The position numbers and the translations under genes are program-made. A stretch of DNA of 64,000 bases from Fulvitalea axinellae (GTDB taxonomy: Bacteria > Bacteroidota > Bacteroidia > Cytophagales > Cyclobacteriaceae): the NCBI RefSeq assembly GCF_036492835.1, contig NZ_AP025314.1, forward strand, positions 434,001 to 498,000, written 5' to 3'. Below the pieces are notes generated by a model. The model was not told where the DNA came from, searched no databases, and saw nothing but the letters and a program-made list of their open reading frames with translations. The stretch's first letter is position 1; each line of letters begins with the position of its first letter. Below, piece by piece: positions 36,011 to 45,823 of the stretch.

Positions 36011-36060
36011 GCCGTGCCGGGGTTTCAGTATACGATTCCCCGGTACGGCTTCGTTTTTTT
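36011..36060 (+). terminator. Strong terminator just before the flippase start
   Basis: GCCGTGCCGGGG (36011-36022) pairs with CCCCGGTACGGC (36038-36049) and is followed by a T-run to 36060. The next gene begins at 36066, so the same hairpin could limit read-through into it or act in its leader. Confidence 0.85.
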
Positions 36061-36065
36061 AGCGC

Positions 36066-37574
36066 ATGGGAAGTCTTAAGAAATTAGCGAGCGACACGGT
36101 GATTTACGGTGTGAGCACCATCATGGTACGTTTGCTCAATTACCTGTTGGTCCCGATTTATACGGGGTATCTCGATTCCGCTGATATGTATGGCGAAGTT
36201 GGGAATCTGTACGCTTACGCGGCCTTCTTTGTGGTGTTATACACCTTTGGCCAAGAAACGGCGTATTTTCGGTTTGCCAACAAAGAAAAAGATAGGGCCA
36301 AGGAGATCTACGCTTCGTCACTCTCGTCAGTGGCTTTGTTCAGTCTAATCTGTTCGGCTTTAATATGTGTGTTTGCGGGGCCGATAATGGTTGCTGTCGA
36401 TTTGCCGGGCCAAGAGCATTACGCATATCTTTTCGCTTCCATTTTTGCGATCGACGCAGTGATGTCGATTCCGTTGGCAAAGCTTAGACTTGAGAATAAA
36501 GCGTTGCGGTTCACATTCATAAAAGTTTTCCAAGTTCTATTGACTTTAGGTTTGAATATCCTGTTTGTAATAGTCTTTAGGAAAGTCTACGATGGTGAAT
36601 TCTGGATAACGGGCCAAGATTGGGTTCGCTCTTGGTATGATCCGACCGATCTTGTGAAATACATTGTGGCGATTAACCTGGTGGCGAATGGCATTTGCTT
36701 TTTCTTGATTATAGATCAGTTCAGGGGAGTCAAATTCAGAATCAGCCGTGAGTTTTTCCGGCCGATGCTGTCGTACGGCTATCCGTTGCTTTTTAACGGA
36801 TTGGCGGGTATGTTGATTTCGCAACACACGATCATTATCCTTTTGAGGAAATTTCTGCCCGAGGGTTTTTATGGAAACCAGAGCGTAGAGGAGACGGTAG
36901 GAATATTTACGGCATGCGCCAAACTCGCCATTTTTATGAATTTGGGCGTAATGGCGTTTCGCTATGCGTCGGAACCGTTTTTCTTTGCGAAAGCTCAAGA
37001 CAGGACCTCTCCGAAATTATTCGCCGATGTAGCCCGTTACTTTATGATTTTCGGGAGTTTAGTGATGCTCGGGATTTCGTCAAACTTGGATATTCTTGGG
37101 CCGATGTTTTTGAAGAAAGATATTTACCTCCAAGGGCTGGATGTAGTTCCGGTTTTGCTTCTGGCGAATCTGATGCTGGGCTTTTATTATAACCTGTCGA
37201 TTTGGTTCAAACTAACGGACAAAACAAAATACGGAGTCTATATCTCGGCGGGTGGCGCTGTTCTAAGCTTTGGACTTAATATAATATTGATCCCGAAGTT
37301 CGGTTATATGGGCGCTGCGTCTGGTAATGTTGCCGTATATGCTCTGATGTGTGCAACGAATTATTGGCTGGGCCAGAAACACTACCCGATTCCGTATAAT
37401 TTATTCGCTTTGGTGGCTTACCCGTTGGTGGCTTTGGCCTTGGTTCCGGTAATGAAAGCGATAGAACACGATAGTTTGATCCTGCAAAAGGCGATGCAAG
37501 CGGGTGTGTTGTTGCTCTTTATGGCCGTGATATATTTTATAGAAAAACCAAAATCGAAAGCCAAAATAAGGTAA
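36066..37574 (+). CDS. Polysaccharide-type flippase (MATE/Wzx-like, 14 helices)
   Basis: A 502-residue integral membrane protein of the MOP flippase superfamily. About 14 hydrophobic helices are seen. The opening [67 protein letters not shown] is typical of lipid-linked oligosaccharide flippases of Bacteroidota. It probably moves a lipid-linked glycan across the inner membrane. It opens a run of six co-directional genes (flippase, dut, nucleotidyltransferase, TPR, DUF4292, EnvC-like). Its ATG is 6 bp after the T-run of a terminator, so the promoter is unclear. Confidence 0.9.
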   Translation: MGSLKKLASDTVIYGVSTIMVRLLNYLLVPIYTGYLDSADMYGEVGNLYAYAAFFVVLYTFGQETAYFRFANKEKDRAKEIYASSLSSVALFSLICSALICVFAGPIMVAVDLPGQEHYAYLFASIFAIDAVMSIPLAKLRLENKALRFTFIKVFQVLLTLGLNILFVIVFRKVYDGEFWITGQDWVRSWYDPTDLVKYIVAINLVANGICFFLIIDQFRGVKFRISREFFRPMLSYGYPLLFNGLAGMLISQHTIIILLRKFLPEGFYGNQSVEETVGIFTACAKLAIFMNLGVMAFRYASEPFFFAKAQDRTSPKLFADVARYFMIFGSLVMLGISSNLDILGPMFLKKDIYLQGLDVVPVLLLANLMLGFYYNLSIWFKLTDKTKYGVYISAGGAVLSFGLNIILIPKFGYMGAASGNVAVYALMCATNYWLGQKHYPIPYNLFALVAYPLVALALVPVMKAIEHDSLILQKAMQAGVLLLFMAVIYFIEKPKSKAKIR

Positions 37575-37627
37575 CTTGCGGGGCAAATCCTGAGCGTCAG
37601 GGAGCTGGAGTTATAAGATTAACCATA

Positions 37628-38065
37628 ATGGAAATGAACGTTAAAGTTATAAATAAGTCCGGGCATTCCTTGCCTGTTTATCAAACAGACCTTTCTGCGG
37701 GAATGGATCTGCATGCTTGCCTTACAGAGCCTGTTACTTTGAAACCCTTGGAAAGGATGCTGGTTCCCACCGGTTTGCATATCGAGTTACCGGCGGGTTT
37801 TGAGGCACAAGTAAGGCCACGAAGCGGTTTGGCTTTCAAACACGGACTTACTGTATTGAACAGCCCGGGAACAATCGACGCCGATTATAGAGGCGAAATA
37901 AAAGTGCTCTTGGTGAACTTGTCGAACGACGAGTTCGAGATCCGTGACGGAGAACGTGTGGCGCAAATGGTAGTGGCCAAACACGAAAGAGTGGAGTGGC
38001 TGGAGGCCGAAGCGCTTACGGATACCGAAAGAGGTGCGGGAGGATACGGAAGCACAGGGAAATAA
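37628..38065 (+). CDS. dut: dUTP diphosphatase
   Basis: A 145-residue trimeric dUTPase that hydrolyses dUTP to dUMP, keeping uracil out of DNA. All five motifs are present: [10 protein letters not shown] (1), [11 protein letters not shown] (2), [20 protein letters not shown] (3), [11 protein letters not shown] (4) and [12 protein letters not shown] (5). Length is normal. It lies 53 bp after the flippase and 52 bp before the nucleotidyltransferase on the same strand. Confidence 0.97.
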   Translation: MEMNVKVINKSGHSLPVYQTDLSAGMDLHACLTEPVTLKPLERMLVPTGLHIELPAGFEAQVRPRSGLAFKHGLTVLNSPGTIDADYRGEIKVLLVNLSNDEFEIRDGERVAQMVVAKHERVEWLEAEALTDTERGAGGYGSTGK

Positions 38066-38117
38066 TTACGTGACTGACAACTTATCTAAAAATACTTTTT
38101 AATTACCGCAAGAACTT

Positions 38118-39128
38118 ATGAACATCGTTGTTCCAATGGCGGGAATGGGGAAAAGAATGCGCCCCCATACCCTCACGGTACCGAAACCTTTGGTGCCGAT
38201 CGCAGGTAAACCTATTGTACAGAGGCTGGTCGAAGACGTAGCCAAAGTCTGCGATGAGAAAATCGAAAAAGTTGGCTTTGTAATCGGAAGAAATTTCGGA
38301 GCCGAGGTTGAGGCAGGCTTGATCAAGATAGCCGAATCAATCGGAGCGGAAGGCCATATCTATTATCAGGACGAAGCTTTGGGAACGGCACACGCTATCC
38401 ATTGCGCCAAAGAGCTTCTCGAAGGCAACGTAATCGTAGCCTTTGCCGATACCCTTTTCAAAGCCGACTTTAAGCTTGACGCCGACAAGGACGGAATTAT
38501 TTGGGTACAAAAAGTAGAAGATCCTTCGGCTTTCGGCGTTGTACAGCTGGATGCTGAGGGCCGTATCGTGGAGTTTGTCGAAAAACCGCAGACTTTCGTT
38601 TCGGATTTGGCGATCATCGGTATTTACTACTTCAAGCAAGCCGAGCGCCTTCGTGACGAGACCCAGAAGCTGATCGACAACAACATTATGGACAGTGGCG
38701 AATACCAGTTGACCAGAGTGTTGGAGAGCATGAAACAGGACGGTGTCGGGTTTTATCCGGGAGAAGTGCAGGAATGGCTCGACTGTGGCAATAAAAATGC
38801 TACCGTTAATACAAACAAGAGGTATCTGGAATATATCAGAAACGAGGAACACCTTGTGGACGAATCTGTTCGAATGATAAACTCTGTTATTATTCCTCCT
38901 TGCTACGTGGCCAAAGGGGCGCATATCACAAATAGTGTTATCGGCCCTTACGTTTCGGTGGGGAAAGACACCACCATTAGCGATTCGCGTATCGCGAACT
39001 CCATTATCCAAGGGGAAAGCGATATCAGCAAGGCTAACATCACCGATTCAATGTTCGGCAACCACGCCACATACCATGGCAAGGCCCGTAACCTGAGTAT
39101 CGGTGACTATAATTTGATCGAAGAATAA
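38118..39128 (+). CDS. Sugar-phosphate nucleotidyltransferase (NDP-sugar pyrophosphorylase)
   Basis: A 336-residue enzyme joining a sugar phosphate to a nucleotide. The signature MNIVVPMAGMGKRMRPHTLTVPKPLVPIAGKPI is at the N-terminus, with YYQDEALGTAHAIHCAKELL, VIVAFADTLFKADF (metal site) and VVQLDAEGRIVEFVEKPQTFVSDLAIIGIYYF after it. The last 75 residues are left-handed-helix-like (NSVIIPPCYVAKGAHITNSVIGPYVSVGKDTTISDSRIANSIIQGESDISKANI). It resembles glucose-1-phosphate thymidylyl- or uridylyltransferases; the precise sugar is not determined. The operon suggests that it supplies a surface glycan. Confidence 0.92.
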   Translation: MNIVVPMAGMGKRMRPHTLTVPKPLVPIAGKPIVQRLVEDVAKVCDEKIEKVGFVIGRNFGAEVEAGLIKIAESIGAEGHIYYQDEALGTAHAIHCAKELLEGNVIVAFADTLFKADFKLDADKDGIIWVQKVEDPSAFGVVQLDAEGRIVEFVEKPQTFVSDLAIIGIYYFKQAERLRDETQKLIDNNIMDSGEYQLTRVLESMKQDGVGFYPGEVQEWLDCGNKNATVNTNKRYLEYIRNEEHLVDESVRMINSVIIPPCYVAKGAHITNSVIGPYVSVGKDTTISDSRIANSIIQGESDISKANITDSMFGNHATYHGKARNLSIGDYNLIEE

Positions 39129-39142
39129 AAGATTGTAAAAGT

Positions 39143-40897
39143 ATGAGATTGTCTTTTGGTAAGATAGTACTGGGTGTGGTCGCTATGGCCTTATTGTCTG
39201 TAGGCGACGCTGAGGCGCAACGCGGTAAACGGAAGAAAAAAGATAACCGTTACGGCACCCATGCGCCCAAAGAGCTGGAGGCTTCCGGCTTGGACGCCGA
39301 GTACTATTTTTCCGAAGGGCAAAAGTTCTATATCCTTGAAGACTTTGGCAAAGCGGAAGACTTCTTCGAGCGATCGCTTGAAATAGAACCGAACAACGCG
39401 GCAGCTAAATATCGTTTGGCTCAGATCGCCGCGTCGAAAGGCGAGATGGTACGGGCCGAACGTTTGGCCAAAGAAACGATCCGTCTGGATTCGCTGAACA
39501 AATACTACTACGTTACTTTGGCGAATATATACGCCAAGGAAGAAAAGCCGGATTTGTCCGCTTTGGTTTACGAACGGTTGGTAAATACGGTGCCGGGAAC
39601 AGATGAGTATTACTACGAACTGGCCGCCATCAGAACTTACCAACAGAAATGGGACAAAGCTTTGGAGGCTTACGCCAAAATCGAAGAGGTTTATGGTCCT
39701 AGCGAAGGAGTGACAAGGCAGATTCAGAAGCTTTATCTTCGGAAAAACGATCTGGACGGTGCCATTGAGGCTGGTAAGAGGTTGATAGAAAGAAATCCGT
39801 CGAGCGAAGGTGCCGTATTGAATGTCGTGGGAATATTGATGGCAAACGGCAAAAACAAGGAGGCTTTGCCGTATTTGGAGAGTTTGCTGAAACAAGTTCC
39901 CGATTCGCCAAAGGCTGCGCTTATGTTGGCCGATATCGAAAGCCGTGAAGGTAATTTTGACTCCGCAGACAGTCTGATCCGCTCTTCTTTGAATAGCGAG
40001 AGAATGTCGGCGCAGGACAAAGTGAATTTCTTGGCCCAAAAGATGCCCTTGTGGGCTTCTTCGGATTCGGGAAAGGAACAGGCGTCATCGTACCTGACCT
40101 TGTTGCTCGAAAAGCATCCGGATGAGGCTTCAACTTGGGGACTCGCTGGTGATTGGGAAAATTCTGTAGGCGATAAGGACAAAGCCCTGAAAAATTACAC
40201 GGAAGCCCTTGAGTGGGATAAAAACAACTTCCCTGTTTGGCAGAATGTGGTTTCTCTTCAACTGGAGAAAAACCAGCTCGATAATGCCATTGAGTCGTCG
40301 GAAGAGGCGTTGACGTATTTTCCGAACCAAGCCATTATGTATTACTTCAACGGAACGGCTTATTTGATCAAGAAGTCATATAAGCGCGCCGCCAGTGCGT
40401 TTAAGCAGGGCATTAAGCTTTCTGAAGGTAATAAGGCTTTGAGCGCCGTACTTTGGGGGCAATTGGGAGACGCGTATAACGGGACTGAAGAGCACGAAAA
40501 GTCGGACAACGCTTATGACGAGGCGCTGAAGCTTGACCCGGAAAGCGAGCACGTTCTGAATAACTACAGTTACTTTTTGTCTTTGAGAAAAAAGAACCTT
40601 GAGAAGGCTCTTAAAATGTCGGGTCAGCTTGTAGAACGTTTTCCAGACAATGTCACCTATCTTGATACGCACGCTTGGGTGCTGTACCAGATGAAGGATT
40701 ACGACAAGGCTTTGGTTTTGCTGAAAAAGGCTGTGGAAAAAGAGCCTTCGGGAGTGATAGTGGAACATTACGGCGATGCGCTGTACCGCAAAGGTAGAAT
40801 AGACGAGGCGCGCAAGCAGTGGAAAAAGGCCAAAGAGCTCGGCGATACGTCGGACTTGTTAGATAAGAAAATCGCGGATGGAAAAATTTATGAATAG
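39143..40897 (+). CDS. Exported TPR-repeat protein
   Basis: A 584-residue protein with a signal peptide (MRLSFGKIVLGVVAMALLSVGDAEAQ) and at least ten tetratricopeptide repeats, for example AEYYFSEGQKFYILEDFGKAEDFFERSLEIEPNNAAAKYRLAQIA, GDWENSVGDKDKALKNYTEALEWDKNNFPVW, GQLGDAYNGTEEHEKSDNAYDEALKLDPESEHVLNNYSYFLSL and GDALYRKGRIDEARKQWKKAKELGD. It should act as a periplasmic scaffold. Its neighbours DUF4292 and EnvC-like are kept beside it in many Bacteroidota (recalled), so the three may form an envelope complex. The stop codon overlaps the start of the DUF4292 gene. Confidence 0.88.
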   Translation: MRLSFGKIVLGVVAMALLSVGDAEAQRGKRKKKDNRYGTHAPKELEASGLDAEYYFSEGQKFYILEDFGKAEDFFERSLEIEPNNAAAKYRLAQIAASKGEMVRAERLAKETIRLDSLNKYYYVTLANIYAKEEKPDLSALVYERLVNTVPGTDEYYYELAAIRTYQQKWDKALEAYAKIEEVYGPSEGVTRQIQKLYLRKNDLDGAIEAGKRLIERNPSSEGAVLNVVGILMANGKNKEALPYLESLLKQVPDSPKAALMLADIESREGNFDSADSLIRSSLNSERMSAQDKVNFLAQKMPLWASSDSGKEQASSYLTLLLEKHPDEASTWGLAGDWENSVGDKDKALKNYTEALEWDKNNFPVWQNVVSLQLEKNQLDNAIESSEEALTYFPNQAIMYYFNGTAYLIKKSYKRAASAFKQGIKLSEGNKALSAVLWGQLGDAYNGTEEHEKSDNAYDEALKLDPESEHVLNNYSYFLSLRKKNLEKALKMSGQLVERFPDNVTYLDTHAWVLYQMKDYDKALVLLKKAVEKEPSGVIVEHYGDALYRKGRIDEARKQWKKAKELGDTSDLLDKKIADGKIYE

Positions 40898-41669
40898 CAG
40901 AAAGTTGGTATACGGTCTTATGGCCGTAATGCTTTTTTTGACTTCGTGTAAGAAGACGCTTTTCAACTTTAACTTTCTGGACAAGGAATCGATTACCGTT
41001 AACAATCTGGATTTTGATTATTTGGAGATGAAATCCAAAATCCGGTTTCATGACGGTAAAAAACTGCAAAAAGCCTCGGCGCATATGCGCTTGCGCAAAG
41101 ATTCCATAATTTGGATTTCGATAACGCCGTACGGCATCGAAGCCGCGCGCGCAATGTTTACGCAAGACTCGCTGGTTTTTATGGATAAAATCAACAAGAC
41201 GTATTTTGTCCAGCATTATGACGAGTTGAGCGATAAGTTGAAAGTGGATGTTGATTTCAAGTTGTTGCAAGGTTTGTTAGTGGGCAATACTCCATTTCCT
41301 CCGGAAAAAAAGCGTAGGATTGTCCGCAACGACGAGAATTTCGAGATCCTTCAGCGGGCATCGGGATTGGATATAACCAATGTGATAAACCCTACCTCGC
41401 TAAAGGCGGAGAAAATCGTGGTGAAGCAACGCTCCACGGGTAGCACGCTTTCGGCCGAATACGGCGATTTCCGTTTCATCGACAAAAAACCGAAAAAGAA
41501 ACGTGTGACTTATTTTCCCTTTGACAATTCGATCGATATGATCTATTATGTGAAAGACAAGGAAGTGGTGAGCACAAGGGTGCTGATCGAATGCACAAAG
41601 GTGCAGAAGGCGGACAAACTTCGTTTTCCGTTTAAAATCACCAAAAAATATGACCGCATCCAGAAATAA
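40878..41669 (+). CDS. DUF4292 lipoprotein
   Basis: A 263-residue lipoprotein. The signal peptide KLVYGLMAVMLFLTSC ends in a lipobox, and the mature part matches DUF4292: NNLDFDYLEMKSKIRFHDGKKLQKASAHMRLRKDSIIWISITPYGIEAARAMFTQDSLVFMDKINKTYFVQHYDELSDKL. This is a LolA-like beta-sheet pattern. Function is unknown. It overlaps the TPR gene by 20 bp (8 bp if the ATG at 40890 is used, which has a GGA-type ribosome site in front) and overlaps the EnvC-like gene by 20 bp, so translation of the three is coupled. Confidence 0.87.
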   Translation: MEKFMNSRKLVYGLMAVMLFLTSCKKTLFNFNFLDKESITVNNLDFDYLEMKSKIRFHDGKKLQKASAHMRLRKDSIIWISITPYGIEAARAMFTQDSLVFMDKINKTYFVQHYDELSDKLKVDVDFKLLQGLLVGNTPFPPEKKRRIVRNDENFEILQRASGLDITNVINPTSLKAEKIVVKQRSTGSTLSAEYGDFRFIDKKPKKKRVTYFPFDNSIDMIYYVKDKEVVSTRVLIECTKVQKADKLRFPFKITKKYDRIQK

Positions 41670-42858
41670 GGCCGGCTACGTCCGGTACTTTTTTGTTTTT
41701 TTTCTTCTGGTCGTTTCGCAAACGTATGCGCAACGGCGTTCGGATTTGGAACGCCAAAAGTCCAGAATCAACCGAAGAATTAAGGAAGCCAGTGCTATTC
41801 TGAAGGAAACGGAATCGCAGAAAAGGATTTCTATGGGCCAGTTGACGGCCCTAAACCGAAAGGTGGAAGCCCATGGCGAACTTGTAGCTTTCTTGCGGAA
41901 GGAAATGCGTGTGCTTAGTGGCGAGATAGAATCGAAGCAACAAGTGATTGTGGCTTTGGAAAACGACCTGCAAAACCTAAAGCAGGAGTATGCGGGAATG
42001 GTGTATTCCACGCAAAAATCCGCAGGGCGAAACCAGCGTTTGGCATTCCTGTTTTCGGCTGAGTCTTTCCGGGATTTTTTTATCAGAGTTGATTATCTTA
42101 AGCAATATGCGGAAGCCAGGAACAAGCAAATCGAGGCGATATCGGCGGTAAAGCAGGATCTGGAAGGGCAACGAATGGAAGTCAAGCAGACTTTGGAAGA
42201 GAAAACCGTACTGTTTGCCAAAGAGGAGCAGGAGCGGAAAAGTTTGGTGGCTTTGAGGCTGAAGCAGAAAGGCTTGTTGCAGAAACTTTCCAGAAAAGAG
42301 AAAGACCTCAAGAAAGACCTCAAGAAATATAAGCGGGATAAGAACAAGCTCGAGCGCCTGATAGCCGAAGTGGTGCGGAAAGAGGTGGCGAGAGCCAAGA
42401 AAGCCAAAGTATCGAAGAAAAACGCAACTGTGGCTGTTGTGGGAAAAGATTTTTCAGGCTTGAGAAAGAGACTGCCCTGGCCGGTGAAAAGCGGGTTTTT
42501 ATCTTCCAGGTTTGGCAAGCATCCGCACCCGGTATTGAAAAATATTGTTGTCAGAAACCAAGGCGTTGACATCCAGACTTCGGGCGATGAAGAAGTGCGG
42601 TCCGTGCATTCGGGCGTTGTGAAAAGCATTGCCATGGTACCCGGCGCTATGAAAAACGTCGTGATAATCCAGCATGGCGATTATTTCACCGTTTACGCCA
42701 AGCTGAAGGAAGTGCGGGTGAAAAGTGGAGACCGTGTCAACGGAAACCAAACCATTGGGGTGGTAAGCACTGATAAGACAGGCAAAAGCGAAGTCCAATT
42801 CCAGGTTTGGAACAACCAGAAAAACCTGAATCCGGAAGATTGGCTCAGGCGCCGTTAA
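41650..42858 (+). CDS. EnvC-like murein hydrolase activator (degenerate M23 domain)
   Basis: A 402-residue exported protein. Signal peptide residues 10-28 (YVRYFFVFFLLVVSQTYAQ), a coiled coil over about residues 28-250 (RRSDLERQKSRINRRIKEAS ... KKDLKKYKRDKNKLERLIAEVV) and a C-terminal LytM/M23 domain from about 285 (WPVKSGFLSSRFGKHPHPVLKNIVVRNQGVDIQTSG). Active M23 enzymes carry His-x3-Asp and His-x-His; here the positions read RNQGVD, YAKL and VQFQVW, so the zinc ligands are missing. That is the state of EnvC/NlpD-type activators, which switch on cell-wall amidases during division. The probable partner amidase is encoded at 56446-57684. Last gene of the operon. Confidence 0.88.
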   Translation: MTASRNKAGYVRYFFVFFLLVVSQTYAQRRSDLERQKSRINRRIKEASAILKETESQKRISMGQLTALNRKVEAHGELVAFLRKEMRVLSGEIESKQQVIVALENDLQNLKQEYAGMVYSTQKSAGRNQRLAFLFSAESFRDFFIRVDYLKQYAEARNKQIEAISAVKQDLEGQRMEVKQTLEEKTVLFAKEEQERKSLVALRLKQKGLLQKLSRKEKDLKKDLKKYKRDKNKLERLIAEVVRKEVARAKKAKVSKKNATVAVVGKDFSGLRKRLPWPVKSGFLSSRFGKHPHPVLKNIVVRNQGVDIQTSGDEEVRSVHSGVVKSIAMVPGAMKNVVIIQHGDYFTVYAKLKEVRVKSGDRVNGNQTIGVVSTDKTGKSEVQFQVWNNQKNLNPEDWLRRR

Positions 42859-42872
42859 ATTCCGCGTTTCGA

Positions 42873-44438
42873 TTAACCGTTGTTAGTGGATTCCGCTAAA
42901 GTTTTCAAGGCTTTTTCCCTAATTACCTCACTGACTTTCCGGTTCTGGATTTTACTTTCCAGCCACGAGATGATATCGAAATAGGTGAAAGCGCGTCCTT
43001 CGTAAGGGATTTTTCTCAGCTCTTTGAGTTTGTCCAGTAAATTCCCGAAGGCTTCTTGCAATTGCCCGTCACCTTCGGGCGGAAGGTTTCTGAGGAATCT
43101 CAGAATGTGTTTTTGGTAAAGATTTACGTCTTCCTTTTTGATCAGGAACCGGTAAGTTGAGCGAATATAATATTCGACCAAATCCGTATTTTCCAATTCG
43201 AAATGGCTGATGAGGTTCAATATTCGGGCAAATCCCTGAATATCGGCCCGGAAGTCGAAGTCTCGGTGGTTGATAATTTTTCCAAGCCAATATACGGCCT
43301 CTTGATATTGCGAAGCGCCAAAGTGCATACAGGCGAATTTGTAATAGAAAACCATCACGTGGTGAAGGTCCATCACTTTTTTGTGTTGCTCCAATTCGTT
43401 GACGATAAACGGAATTTCCTCCGTACCACTTTCGAATCGCCCTTCCAAAAAATACCTGTTGAGCTTATGGGTCGCCAAATATTTGAACAGTTGCAACCGT
43501 AGATTATCCGTAAGTTTCAGTCCTTTTATGTCTTGGATTGCGCCAAGCCTATTCACCGAGTCATTGAAAAGATCGTATTTCTTTAGTTTGTAATGTCCTC
43601 GGGCCATGTTGTTGAGGCCCCTGATATACATCTCTATTTTTGAAAGGATATAATGAGGCGCCTCCTCAAAAAGCCTCACCCATTCCAGAGAGAAACGAAG
43701 CCCCTTCTGATAATCCTGAAGGAAATAATAGTAGCTGACCAGCGTACTGAAAAGGTACATTTTCTCGTCGGAGCTGAGCGTTTCTATGTCATAAGCCGGA
43801 AGGTTATCGTCAAAGAGTGTTTTGATCGTCTGGTATTCTTCCCGGTTCCTGATAAAGCCTTTGCTGACGTAATGGGCGTAGATCTGATTAAACAAATTGG
43901 AGAACTGATACACCTTGCCGATGTGATTTTGGATGTTCTCGGACTCTCGGCCCAACTGAGTAATCTGTTTGTCAAAATCGGCCCTGATAAGCTTCAGCGC
44001 CAGTTTTTTTTCCATTTCCAAAATCTGGAGAAGCAAAATGGTCTTGTCGCCTTTTTGCGCCAGTTTTTTCGCCTTGCGTAGCTTTTTTATGGCTTCGTTG
44101 TAAAGACATTTGTTGTACAGAACCGTGCAGTAATCGATGATCGATCTGATGCTGAGGTCTAGATCATCGTCAGTGTTCAGGACCCGGAGGCTTTGGAGCA
44201 GTTGTTTGTACAGGTGCGCTTTTAGATTCGACAACTGGCTGGGCTTAACGTCGGGGTTGCGCTTGAGAAAAAACTCGTCGTCGAGGCCGTGGCGCTTGTC
44301 TATGTGGTCGAACATGCGGATAAACCGGGAGTCCTCGTTGCCTTTGATTCGGCCTGCGAAAAGCTTGAAAAACCGTTTTTCCGACTTAGTTAGCGAAAAA
44401 ATCAGATTCTCTACGGCGCTGTATTTGACGTTGGGCAT
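42873..44438 (-). CDS. Helical-repeat protein, Bacteroidota unknown
   Basis: A 521-residue soluble protein, almost entirely alpha-helical. It starts MPNVKYSAVENLIFSLTKSEKRFFKLFAGRIKGNEDSRFIRMFDHID, a conserved-looking N-terminal motif with ...LTKSEKRYFKLF... that recurs in large unnamed Bacteroidota proteins (recalled). Helix pairs resembling degenerate TPRs follow (YNKCLYNEAIKKLRKAKKLAQKGD, ARGHYKLKKYDLFNDSVNRLG, FGASQYQEAVYWLGKIINHRDF). No signal peptide or catalytic motif is visible. A scaffold or regulatory role is possible. It converges with the EnvC-like gene, 14 bp apart. Confidence 0.8.
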   Translation of the reverse strand: MPNVKYSAVENLIFSLTKSEKRFFKLFAGRIKGNEDSRFIRMFDHIDKRHGLDDEFFLKRNPDVKPSQLSNLKAHLYKQLLQSLRVLNTDDDLDLSIRSIIDYCTVLYNKCLYNEAIKKLRKAKKLAQKGDKTILLLQILEMEKKLALKLIRADFDKQITQLGRESENIQNHIGKVYQFSNLFNQIYAHYVSKGFIRNREEYQTIKTLFDDNLPAYDIETLSSDEKMYLFSTLVSYYYFLQDYQKGLRFSLEWVRLFEEAPHYILSKIEMYIRGLNNMARGHYKLKKYDLFNDSVNRLGAIQDIKGLKLTDNLRLQLFKYLATHKLNRYFLEGRFESGTEEIPFIVNELEQHKKVMDLHHVMVFYYKFACMHFGASQYQEAVYWLGKIINHRDFDFRADIQGFARILNLISHFELENTDLVEYYIRSTYRFLIKKEDVNLYQKHILRFLRNLPPEGDGQLQEAFGNLLDKLKELRKIPYEGRAFTYFDIISWLESKIQNRKVSEVIREKALKTLAESTNNG

Positions 44439-44631
44439 CGTATTTATTTTTGAATGATATTCTACGAAATGGCTCTATACCATAATAAATGTAATGATTT
44501 AAGAGCGTTTGACCTTCGTAAAATGCGATGAATTTTGTTTTGGGCGTATGTGGGGAAGGTATAGATTCGTGTGATGATCGTATCGCCTATTGGCGGTAAT
44601 ACTTTGGACAACAAATCCTCAAACCCACACC

Positions 44632-45795
44632 ATGAGCGACAAGGTCTATATTTTTGACACTACACTCCGCGACGGGGAACAGGTTCCCGGTTGCCAGTTG
44701 AACACCGAAGAGAAAGTCCGTATCGCACAGGCCCAGGAGGAGATGGGCGTCGATGTGATCGAGGCTGGATTCCCGATTTCGAGCCCGGGCGACTTCCAGT
44801 CGGTTGTCGAGATTGCCAAAGCGGTGAAAGAGCCTATCGTATGCGGTCTTACCCGCGCAGTGGAAAAAGATATTGATGTGGCCGCGCAGGCCTTGGAATC
44901 GGCGCACCGCAAGCGGATACACACCGGTATCGGCGCTTCGGATATCCACATCCAGCACAAATTCCGCTCTACTCGCGAAGAAGTTCTTGAGCGTGGCGTA
45001 CACGCCGTGAAATACGCCAAGAAATACGTTGAGGACGTAGAGTTCTACGCCGAAGACGCCGGCCGTGCCGACCTGAACTTTTTGGCCCAATTGACCGAAG
45101 CGGTAATCGCCGCCGGAGCAACGGTTGTAAATATTCCCGATACCACTGGCTACAATTTGCCGTGGGTATTCGGAGAAAAGATAAAATTCCTGATGGAGAA
45201 CGTATCGAATATCGACAAAGCGATCATTTCGGTACACTGCCACAATGATCTCGGATTGGCCACGGCCAACACCATCGCAGGTTTGGCTAACGGAGCCCGC
45301 CAAGCGGAGGTGACTTTCAACGGAATCGGGGAAAGAGCCGGTAACACTTCTTTGGAAGAAGTTGTGATGACGCTTAAGAGCCATCCGCACCTGAATCTGG
45401 AAACGAGCATTGTGACGGAAAAGCTTTATCCGATGAGTAAGTTGGTGGAGCGCCTGATGCGTATGCCAGTACAGGCCAACAAGGCCATTGTGGGAGCCAA
45501 CGCTTTTGCGCACTCTTCGGGAATTCACCAAGACGGCTTCCTGAAGCATAAAGACAATTACGAGATCATAAGCCCGGACCAAGTAGGGGTGCCCGAGTCA
45601 AAGATTGTATTGACGGCCCGTTCCGGACGCCACGCTTTAAAGCACCGTTTGGAAAATCTCGGCTATGTGATCGAAGGTAAAGACTTGCTTGACAATATCT
45701 ACGAAGGCTTCTTGGATATGGCCGACCGTATCAAGCAAGTGGAAGACCACCATTTGCACCAACTAGCCACCAATAGCCAAGTGACATTGGGCTAA
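44632..45795 (+). CDS. leuA: 2-isopropylmalate synthase, short form without regulatory domain
   Basis: A 387-residue enzyme condensing acetyl-CoA with 2-oxoisovalerate, the first step of leucine synthesis. From the ATG at 44632 ([21 protein letters not shown]) it shows the DRE-TIM metallolyase signature, [42 protein letters not shown] and [17 protein letters not shown]. It ends soon after the linker ([16 protein letters not shown] ... [14 protein letters not shown]), so the C-terminal leucine-binding domain of the 500-520-residue enzymes is absent. A frame extension upstream to 44590 is not needed. First gene of leuA-leuC-leuD-leuB. Confidence 0.93.
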   Translation: MSDKVYIFDTTLRDGEQVPGCQLNTEEKVRIAQAQEEMGVDVIEAGFPISSPGDFQSVVEIAKAVKEPIVCGLTRAVEKDIDVAAQALESAHRKRIHTGIGASDIHIQHKFRSTREEVLERGVHAVKYAKKYVEDVEFYAEDAGRADLNFLAQLTEAVIAAGATVVNIPDTTGYNLPWVFGEKIKFLMENVSNIDKAIISVHCHNDLGLATANTIAGLANGARQAEVTFNGIGERAGNTSLEEVVMTLKSHPHLNLETSIVTEKLYPMSKLVERLMRMPVQANKAIVGANAFAHSSGIHQDGFLKHKDNYEIISPDQVGVPESKIVLTARSGRHALKHRLENLGYVIEGKDLLDNIYEGFLDMADRIKQVEDHHLHQLATNSQVTLG

Positions 45796-45823
45796 ATTTT
45801 TGGAAGAGGAAGATTCATCGATT

